This document shows, piece by piece, positions 53,701-64,000 of a stretch of 64,000 nt of DNA; the stretch's first letter is position 1, and every line of letters starts with the position of its first letter. Where the stretch lies: NCBI GenBank assembly GCA_977006965.1, contig OZ345378.1:372001-436000 (forward strand), given 5' to 3'. The position numbers were made by a program, and so were the translations under genes. Under the pieces are notes generated by a model. It was given only the letters and a program-made list of their open reading frames with translations. It did no database searches and was not told the origin of the DNA. The stretch comes from Phymatolithon calcareum (taxonomy: Eukaryota > Rhodophyta > Florideophyceae > Hapalidiales).

Positions 53701-56700
53701 ATGCGATGTCCCGTTGTGATGGGAAAACCCACAACACCAAAACACCACAACAAACACTGAGTCGGTAGCTTGGCAGAGCTTGGTAGTTCGCAGCGGATGA
53801 AGGCACGAATGCGTTCACACCCGCTGGGCGATGCCGAATGGGGGCTGTCAGCCCCTCGGCTTAGTGAAGATCTTGGTCGCGCTCACGAGCGCGTGAGTAT
53901 GAGTAAACGGTTTCGGGCGGTCAACTTCCGGCACTCGCCGGGAACACGACACACACAGCTTCTAGGGGCTTGGCCTTCGCGCGCTCGTCTTTGACGGACG
54001 GCGTCAGCGGGCGCGAGCTCGCGCTTAGAGCCGGGGTGCTCGCTCTTGCGGCGCACGGTGGACGCCCGGAAAAGCAAAAACAGGAAACGAATGCAAAGGT
54101 TCAGCACAACAGGGATCTCGCTTGGGTTCTGCTACAAATGCAGCGAAACGAAAGAAGTGCGGTCGTGATGATCAACCACGGTGGCTTGCACGATGCAACT
54201 TCCACGCGCGATGATCGAGCAGGAGGTTTGGGCTTGGAGTGGATCGCGGCAACGGTCCTGCGGGGTGGTCGCGGTTGAAGGCGACGTCACCGAACAGCAA
54301 GATTTGCACACCGAAGTTCTCCGCCGGTTTACTTTGGCGGATCTAGATTCTAGCTATATATTACGTAGCGAAGCGAAGAGGAACCAGCATAGTATGCTCC
54401 TGATTGGTTGTTATCGGCGCTTGCTTATTGATTATGATTCGGGCACTACCCACCACCTCATTGGGCACTGGGACCTTATCTGGGCAATCCACGCGAGAAC
54501 CAAAAAAAAACCCTGGGGCTCCACAGTCATACTTACCGCGTACCGCACAATAGCACACAAGGAAGAAGAAACAGAACAGCGGTGGGGAAAGAACTAGCAT
54601 TACCATTTTCATGGGGGAGGACATCAGTCTCCGGAAGTTTTTTGCGCAGATGATTCCTTCCATGTGCTCCATATAAAGCAATCGCAGTACTGAACAAAGC
54701 ATATTCTAGACGCTTGTGTCGCAGCTTTTTTTAAACGGACGTTCACATTAAGCTATGATGATGATGATTGATTTACTCCGCTAAGAGGCTAGCACATCTA
54801 AAAGGCTTCATTTGATTCCACTTCTGAGGTCGGACGCATTTGTCATAGCCGATTCGATATCGCCAAGGAGAGATGAGTATGTTCTGCAATGTAGCATTTT
54901 CTTGCGGGTTAGCATCTTCTCATCCATGCGTAAAATTCAATGAAACCAAGAAGTATACAGTTTCTACCCCCAAAACTCCGGATTAGTCACAGACGCGCTG
55001 ATGTCATCTTAAATCAGCTTTCCGCAGAATGCTGCTCGCTTGTAGCAACTTTCCACCGGAAGGACGATGGCTCGGTGGACTACGACCCCATGTGCAAGGC
55101 CTGTCCAAGTGGAACCAAAGAGACTGTTGATCACTTAATTCTTCGCTGCAGTGGGCGTGCTTTATCAAGACGGCAGACTATTGGTAGAGTAGGCCCTAAA
55201 ACGATAGAGGACTTATGTCGGGAGAAACCGCTTGAAGTACTCAAATTCGTGAACAATGAGGGTTTGCTTGACAACCCCAGATGTTAACTTTATTTAACGT
55301 CTTCTGCAATAAAGAAAGAAAGAAAACATATCCACGTTCCGATTTTGAGTGATTCGCTTGAGAGCGCTTCTTGGCGTCTTCTCCACCAGCAGCTCTCCTT
55401 CGTGGAGAGGTCGTCCGCAGCGACCGGGTGGCTCCATGATCGCTCGAATTGAATGACCATGGATGCAAGGTCTGATTTTATTCTTATATCTGTGGCTGAG
55501 ATAGAAAGGCTTTGGTCTCACGCAAAGAATATATTAAGCGACAATCGCAGTCGAATGAACCCTGTAATCTTGAGGCTTTTCTTTTCCTCAAAATTTTAAT
55601 TTTAAAATACGCCATATTGGAACGAACAGGGTGTCAAGTCCGCGATGGCGAAAGTGCTCAGTGACCGTGTTTAAGAGCGACTCCAAGGAGATGAGCAGTA
55701 CGAAGGAATGAGTGACATTTAAATTGAGGTGGTAAAACTGTCTTGTGCCTAATATTGCTCGCAGCATCCTAATTGCAATTGTTTTTTTTTTTGAGCAAAG
55801 TTTATTTAAAAGCCCCACAGACTTCCGAAGATATGGGCAAGGCTTCCTCAGTTGCTACCTACCTTTGTGTAGCTTACGAAAACGCACCGCCAGAGGGGCG
55901 GGCGGAAAAACTTAGGATCTTAGATATCCCATCTAAATTGCAGAACTCCAGTATTGTTCGCCGTAGACGACCCCCGGTAGCGAGGAGTTTTTTCCGAAGC
56001 CCCACCAACGTCATTATTTCAGGTGATGCAATTGTTATTGCCAGAAGTATCTCAACTGAAATCGGTGTTGCGAAAACTACTTAATTGTAATATCTATTGC
56101 TTGTGAGAAATTCTTTAGTCTCTGTCAACCACCGCGTCGAAACTACCAGGTCCCCCTTTCAAGACCTCAAACAGATTCCGACCGATGGGAAACTACTCAA
56201 AAGTCTACGGCTCCGTCTTTTTGGCTCCTCTGTCATATCAACTCTGCTATACGGCTGTGAATCATGGAAGCTGACAAAACAAGCGCGGAAGAAACTCAAG
56301 ATATCAGGTGCCAAGATGCTATCGAGAATAACGGAGAGACCATTAGCCGAAGAAGCCAGGACACCCGCCATCGACATAGTGATGCGGGCCAGAGACCTAC
56401 GATAGAACTGGCCTGGACACATTCTTAGAATTGACGAGCGCCGCTGCTACAATGCGTCAGACCAACGCCAGAATCACTCTTTGGTGACGTACCTGGACGA
56501 GACGTGAAAGCCGCAGTCGAACTCGCTAACGATAGGATAGAATGGAAGAAACTTAGATCCTCGAGTCGCTGCTAGTCCCACTAGGGGAAAAGGCAAAATG
56601 AATGAATGTGAGAAATTCTATTGCTATTGATTGCCTCCTTGCTCCACTGGAAGCAATAGCGAAAAATTGAACTGGGACGAACCATGCTTGGGATACATGA

Positions 56701-59700
56701 GAATTACTGAAACAGAGGCTCGATACTCAGTGTAACCACATCCAGGATTTAGTTCCAATTATATGCTATGGTCTACTCCAATTACAACTTTATCACATTC
56801 TGCTGCCTGAGCTTAAATCAAATTCTTTCGTTTACAGACTTCTTGTGTATGCAACCTTCCCTGTCGCATCTTGTCATGAATGTTCTGGGCTTCTGTAGAT
56901 CAGGTATCGATCCCTCGGTTCCGATACTCCGGAGCCTTTCCTCTTTCGGCCAAGGCCTGCTCCCGAATTAATTGGTATTACAATATACTGCAATACGCAA
57001 TAGCGGATCTCAGGTTGCGCGATCCGTCGGTATTGCAGTAAGTATTTGTCAAGGCAAAGTATTGCCATTTGTATTGCATAACTCACTCGTGAGCATTGTG
57101 TGCTCCCGCCTCTGATTCAGGATTAGGGCATCGTAGTTGTTCAGCTGCACTAGTCATAATCATCATGATGAGTCCACCACGGTCTGGAGCCGTTGTATTG
57201 CAATGGGTATTGCATGAAGTAAGCATTGCCATTAAAATTGTTACAATACGCATTGCACCCACGCGATTGATAGCAGTACGTATTGGGTATTTTGTTATTG
57301 ACAGCAATAGTCAGCAATAGTATTGGGCTCACCCCTTTTGCGGCCTCTTCTCTTCCGATCTCTCTCGGCTAACTTCTTCGTCCACAACGAACATAGATGG
57401 CTTCAAAAATTTAGTGGGACGAAAACTGTGTTTGATCCTACCTCTTTAGAGGATCTTACTGGCAAGCCAATGCTCTCATTGTTGGAAGACTCAAGCGTCC
57501 CACACAATTTCATGTTATTGTTGCAGTCCATTGCAGTTTTTGCCACATCGATCGCACTGGATCAAAAAGGTAACACATACGTAAATCGCCTTAATCTGCG
57601 CAAATAATGCTGGGGTTGGCATCTTCTCATGCAACCTTTATCAAAAACTTCGAGTCTCCGGCAGTCTGGAAACGGACGGACATAAAACCTCAACTTCCTT
57701 CGAAGATAGAGATGGTCTACTGGTGCCGTTCCGAGCTCAGTGGCTTAGTCCCTATCGATATTTTTCAACCAATTTCTTCTCTACTGTGCGAAAAACGGTA
57801 CAACGGCTCAGTACGCCAAGTCAGGACTCCGAGAGGTGGACGCTGGAACCCAAAATGGACTAAAACATGTGCAACATGTATTCAGAAAATCAGATAATAA
57901 AATCTGTCTAGATTTGCCCGGGAACGGATGGGTAATGCAAGAAGGTTGAACAGGCAATTTGCGAAGCCGAAACTGATTGATTTTCCATTGCCCTCATATC
58001 GTGAATCCAATGGCTATGGCCTATGACCATCGCATCGGCGGATGTCTTCTTTTATTTCGGAGTGCATGTCTAACTGAGCGGGGCGTTTGTTTTCCAAGCC
58101 AAGTTATATCGTTGGCATGATCCCATGCCCTTGCACTGTCGTGAACTGTTCCGTGAAAGATTGGTAAGGCGATCATAATTTTGAATTGGTCATCTATCTA
58201 AGCACAATATATGTCACATACGTTGTATTGAAAGTTAACTTACCAAGACAAACATCTTGCAACTATATCAGCTTGTTTTCAGGCATGATTCTGGAGAAAT
58301 GACCTTTTGTGAGAGTGCTTCCCCCATCCGGTAAGCTGATTTAGAAAAACCCGACTTAAAAGACACAATATGTGCCGCATCGCCGACCATTCTCATCTCC
58401 AGGTGAAGATCCATGTGTTTCGTTTTTCCTTCCATTGATGTTCTCGGCATCCGTGCAAAATGTATAGGGACATTCTCGAAGTAGTACACTTGAGAGTGCG
58501 GCAATGCGCGCTGCATTTGTCTCTTGAATATGCTCTTGAAGCTGTTCGTATCCGTCGCCACGAATATTTTTGGACTGCCATCTTGCATCTTAGAGGCAAT
58601 TTTCTTCACATGCATCACGAAGCACCTTGCGATCAGTTCTTCCTTTCCGATCAATTTCCTGAATCGTCTCCTGGTCCATGCGCAATTTCCATTGTGTTCT
58701 CCAAGCCCTATTCCAAGTCTTGCATGCACTGCAATATACCGCTTTTTCTCTGGAGAACAATTCGAAGCAAGCCACGGCCTTGGTACGCAAAATCCAAACT
58801 TGATCTCTGCCCTCTGTTGCATCCCCAGTAATTCTTCGGAGGGCTCAAGTAAAAGGCGCTTCAGTTTCCTGCGGACGTTTTCTGAAAATAAAGGAATATT
58901 CACTCCTTTCCAACGATGCGTGCGCAGGGCTCGAACCAGGTAGTTAACATGTGCTTGGCGTCCCGTGCCGATTGACACTAAGTGCATGGATCCTTTGAGA
59001 TCTCTGAACATCTTTTTTCTGCTTCTTCGGTTCTGAGTTGCAGTGAGAATCCGAAAATCAGACATCTTCTCCCCCAATTTCACGTGTGGTGCATCTTTCG
59101 TTTCATTGTACAAGAATCTTTCTTGAACCCTTTTGCTTACAACATCTGAGAGTGGATGGGGAATCGTCCAGTTGAGCAGAAAAACCCTGTTGGTGAGCAC
59201 AGCAAATCCATATGTCAAAAGCATGCCGCGGTGATTGTCCCCGATTCCGACGTTGTGTAGTGCATGGAAAACGAGAATCCGGGATGGATTCTCTCGATTC
59301 GGAGAGTGCCAGGTCAAGTACTTATGAACCCAGAAATCAACTTCCTGATCAGCATGCTTTTTGTGCAGCAGGTGAATGTCATGGAGAGGGCGCAAAGCTA
59401 CACGTTTTCTAGTCAGATTCGTGGAGTGGACGACCAGTCGCTTTTCGGTAAAGAAGTGGTTGTTGTTCGTGGAGTTCAAAGCAACGCGTTCAGTGACGTT
59501 TTCAGGATGTTTGCGAATGATGTGCATTATTGAAACATTGAGGTAGACGGACAGGAACGCGAAGTAAACCAGAGCACCTGCAATGATATTTTTCGGATAA
59601 GAGGAGAAGAATGCATGGGGCTGGTCACTACGGTACTTCATGGGCGGAGGTACAAAACCTGCACTTTGTAAGTAGTTTTGGAAAATGTCTAAGCTGTCCT

Positions 59701-62700
59701 CGGTGAGCTACTTTTCAGTTCAAGAGATTCTCCTAAGCCAATGTTCTCTCAGCCAGAACGAGTACAATAGGTAATTCCACGTGGCACATTTCGCAATGGG
59801 ATACAGAAACGCAAGTTTATGGGGTCCTGTCGCCTGGAGCTGGAAAATTTGGGGACAAGATATTTCGTTCATAAAAAGAAGAGCCAAGGTTGACTTCAAA
59901 ACTTTGCAGGTGTTAAGAGAAGTCCAGTAGACGTCGTAGAAAAGGATGTCCAATCCTGGATTTTCACGGAATCGATTGTGCAATGGAGAATGGGAGTATA
60001 TAAATTACTTCCCTTTACCCACTCTGCAGACGCCTGTGGCGACATTTCTATCGAACGCGAGAAATCAATTTTCGGAATTCAAAAGCTCCATTTCGACAGT
60101 AGCAGCACAACCAGAAAGAAACCCAAGCCTATCGCTAATCTAAGAAGAGTTTTCGAGAGGAAACATGGCCAAGAATGTTTCGAGCCTGGGCACGGGGCAG
60201 TCAGAGCGGGTAGCGCAATGGCCGAGGCGTTCTTGACACCATCCTGGATAGCAACAATTGGTGATGCAAACAGAAAGTGGTTTCTAGTGGACAGGGGCTT
60301 CCCACAAGGGTCTCCTCTCAGTACAAGCCTCTACAACTGTCGAGGAACAAATTCGGACACTGGGCAATGCTGAGCAATGAATTTGTGCCTGGTACGATTA
60401 ATGGCTGTATCATCGATAGACGATTACGTGGTCTAATTGTGTGGCACGTGGTTAGAGCTTTTACTATTTGCTATTTACTTGGTCTCCTGCATGGACACGC
60501 AACTTGTAGGTTGCAACAACACACTTCACTCGCGGGTATAAATACCGCTGGCGACTAGCGCCGAAGTAACAGAGACCAACAGAGAACAACTAAACGAACC
60601 AAACCAAAAAGGTTAACCAAAGCCACAAATTGTGCGCTGTGCATCATCAGGCGCGTTAGGTATCTCGTATACCTTTCGCCTGGGGTAATCAGGACGTGCT
60701 GCTCTTGGATTGGGCGTTTTCTCTTCCACACGGAAGGGTTCCCAAATCCTGGGTGGGACGATTCGGTTCAACTTCGCCTGAACATTACTGTGTTCGCCGA
60801 AGAGCTCCGATTCGAAATTACAAGAATCACGACAGTTATGTAACTCGTTTTCGAGATATAACGTCGACGTTGAAAAGTGTTACGGAAAAATGTCTACCAC
60901 GGGTGAACGTATGTTATATGTTGCGGAGGAAGTCGAAGGTGGAGATAATGGTATGGAATCAAATTTCACTCCCGAAATAAGTGTGTTCGTTTCACGTCCT
61001 GGGAAGTACAAGACAGAGGATCCGATTTATCCTGGTGATACATGTGCTCCTGCGTTGATGACAAAGTACCGAAAAGCTCTTGGAGAGTACACCAAGAACT
61101 TATTGGACGCATTTGAACAAAATTCTAATCTTGGACTCGATGGAGAGTTCTTATGGAACGAAGCAGCAAGTACCTGGAGCGTTCATGGCATAAAACACAT
61201 GAGTGACAACGCTATCATAAGACTACGTACTATCTTGTTCAGAGGTGGAATTCGTGTGGGGATTGGAGATGGACTGAGCAGGCGAGAGTCTTTGTGGTTG
61301 TGCTTTACATCTGACGAGTTTCCTTCTCTAAAGAAAACTCCTACCTCACCACAATCAACAACAGAGCAAGTACCCGATGCCGCCCAAATGAGTGGTCATC
61401 TTAATATTGATGATGTACCGACGCCTCAGGCAAGAGTCGTGCATACTGATCAAACTCGAAGCTCGAGACAAGAGCCGACAGACGGAAGTGCCTCACGTAA
61501 CTATGCCATGAGCTCGTTAATGAAGGCGTACAGCTCCCGACCGATGTTTTCTGGAGACTATGGAGAAAATATTACAGAGTCTATTGAACTCTATGACACA
61601 TTGTGCACTGTTTGTGGTGTGCAAAGAGACGAAGATAAGCTGAAGTGCACTCCAATTATGCTCAAAGACTCAGCGCTGAAGTACTACAACAGCAACCTCA
61701 GAGCCTGCATCACATATGATGAATGCATAGGAAAGCTTGTGGAATGGTATACGTCGGACGAGCAACGTAACAGGCTTCTTCAGGAATGGCAAGGATTGAA
61801 GCTATCAGCAGCTATGGATGCTGATCCAACAAAGTCTCAAGTGTCTGTGTTCAGGAAGCTATCATCCAAATTATCTTCAATTCAAAGGCAACTACATCCG
61901 GACTATCACAAAGACAGATTTCTTCGGGACCAACTTGTGCGGTCTGCTGATTCTCCTCAGCTTGTAAGGGCATTACGAGAGCGCATTCCAGCAACAGCCC
62001 AAGAGGCAGGTCAACGAATTGCTGCACTATTGTCATCAGATCCAAACTCGGCAGCATCATTCCTTCGTTACACTGATCCAGATCCTGACACAGTTAACTA
62101 TGGAACGGACACTCGATACGGAGGACAGGCCCAGAAACATCTCAAAGGAAGAAGGCCGAGAGGGAGAGCATCTCGAAGGGTCAAAGGATGCTGGTGTTGT
62201 GGCAAGGATCATCTCGCTCGGGATTTCCACTCTCAGCAGGAGATAAAAATCGCTCTTGGGAAGCATCGCAAGAACGGTTGAATATACCTTAATATTGAAG
62301 ATGTTATCAAGATCATCGAAGATAACCCTGAGGAGGATGAAGCCAATCAACTTGATGATTCACTATCTGAAACCTCAGAAGATGGTACTAATGACATGGT
62401 GAATTTTGGTATGAGCACCGTTAATGAGGAAATAACCAAAGTCTTTGGAGACAGGAGCTTCAAGCACGGGTTCGACCTGAATTGTCAGAAAGAAATGTCT
62501 CAATTTCAGAAAGAACTCGATAAACCTGAAGATTTTGAGGCAACTTTCAAGGGCATCATGCTTGATACTGGAGCGAATCGATCAAGTGTAATGAGTATTT
62601 CGCAATACCGTGCGTATTGCCGAGACCATCTTCGCCCAGCTGCTTTGGAGCAACCACATATTGATTCGACCTCTAGAAAAGTGTTACATGGTTTTGCTGG

Positions 62701-64000
62701 CTCCGGAAGAACTATTGGGCATGCTGATATTCAAGTTCCAATCAAAGGATTGGGTATTTCACCCACTATTCGATTTCACATCATGGCTGGAGACTGTCCT
62801 ACGATACTCTGTCTCAGGGATATGAAGAGATTGGGATTGGAAATTTCAATTCAGAACGAATGTGTCACGCTTGGCAACAAGAAACATAACTTGGATCTGA
62901 ACAATGATCTACTCTGGCTGAAATGGGAGCCGTTTGACCAAGTTCTTTACATGGAAAAAGAGCTTCGAAAGCTTCACAGGTCGTTCGGACATCCATCTGC
63001 ACGAGCACTAAGTAAGCTACTAAGACGTGCTCGACCTGACAGTGTCGATGTGAGAAACGAGCTGAAAAACATTGTCAAAGATTGTTTGACCTGTGCCAAA
63101 CATTCTCAGAAGCCTCGCCGTTTCAAGCTAACCGTTGGGACAAGTGAGTACCGTTTCAACCATGTGGTCGCAATTGATATTGTACACATAGATGGAAAGC
63201 ATGTACTGCACTGCGTGGATGAATGTACTCATTTCGGGGCTGCGGGGATCGTTCCGAGCATGAAGTCGGAGGATGTATGGAAAACACTATTGAAATGCTG
63301 GTCTCTCGTTTATCTTGGACCCCCAGATTTTCTTCGAATCGATCAAGGTTCAAATTTTGTATCAGCAGAATTCAAGGCATCAGCGCAAGCTGATGGCATT
63401 TCTATTGTGGAAGCCCCTGTTGAGTCCCCAGAGACTATGTCACATGTCGAAAGGTACCACGGACCTCTCATATCTGCTTATTTTAAGATCAAAGCATCAA
63501 TCAAACGTTGTCGTCCACCGGAAATACTGCAACTTGCTGTGAAAGCCGTGAACGATACTACTGGACCAGAAGGATTATGTCCAACACTTTTAGTGTTTGG
63601 TGCACTGCCAAAGCCAGCACGAGCCGGATTCTCTCCTCAACAGGTTGATCGAGCACGTGCTGTGGAGATTGCAATGAAAGAGGTTGCGAGGATACATGCG
63701 AAATCAAGAGTGAATTTTGGTTTGACGCACGTTGGACCAAAAGGTGGGGAGCGAAATGACCTGGACGAATTATTTCCAGGTGCTCATGTTCTTGTATATC
63801 GCAAAAAGACCAAGAAATGGGAAGGGCCATTTGTCTTTATTGATAAGATTGGTGAAACCATATGTGTACAATTGCCCAGCGGACGAAAAATTTTCCGATC
63901 TACAGCCGTCAAACCCGCACCATCCGATTCTGTTGTTTCTGTAATTTCGGAAGTCTGGAACATATCAGATATTGCAAGTGAACATGACTTTACGGAAGCA

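Overview
The window is nuclear eukaryotic DNA. The enolase and SET-domain genes are uninterrupted reading frames without visible introns, AATAAA-type poly(A) signals follow several genes, and the rest is a dense, nested pile of LTR and non-LTR retroelements, DNA-transposon remnants and foldback repeats. Intron-poor compact genes between LTR-rich islands suggest a florideophyte red alga (Chondrus-like). That assignment is inference; no organism-specific marker is visible.

Layout. 1-12.3 kb is accessory DNA: a LINE 3' end carrying a Tudor-like in-frame insert, GC-rich repeat blocks, a decayed MULE-type transposase, a TIR element and a hAT-like remnant. 13.5-16.7 kb holds two intact membrane-protein genes: a multi-pass protein (-) and a type I protein (+) whose ectodomain is a duplicated six-cysteine module. 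18.6-26.8 kb is a membrane-protein gene (-) split by a young Ty1/copia element (19769-25649) with identical 5-bp target duplications. A truncated copy of that gene's 3' part and downstream flank lies at 30.1-31.4 kb. Between them (26.7-29.8 kb) is a cluster of palindromes, a MITE and AATTGC-rich DNA around a small coiled-coil ORF. 31.4-36.5 kb is a gypsy fragment abutting a decayed second copia element, itself containing a MITE.

37.6-40.8 kb is the housekeeping island: a SETD6/RKM4-like lysine methyltransferase and a complete cytosolic enolase. 42.9-52.7 kb holds three relatives of a small, secreted, cysteine-rich protein: copy A intact (43838-44107), copy B cut in two by a Ty3/gypsy chromovirus (45723-50930) with a 5-bp target duplication, and copy C a pseudogene with a 133-bp retroposon flanked by a 16-bp duplication. 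53.2-53.8 kb is a broken paralogue of the intact fucosyltransferase-like type II glycosyltransferase at 58268-59641. Several LINE fragments lie between and after them. The right edge (about 60.3 kb onward) is a third copia-type element, gag-PR-INT, running out of the window.

How it fits together: surface, secreted and Golgi-type genes are repeatedly duplicated and then hit by independent transposons, while the two housekeeping genes sit undisturbed. The most unusual molecular detail is in the 19.8-25.6 kb copia element. Its primer-binding site matches the anticodon arm of initiator tRNA-Met, so the gag AUG is the triplet that would pair with the primer tRNA anticodon.
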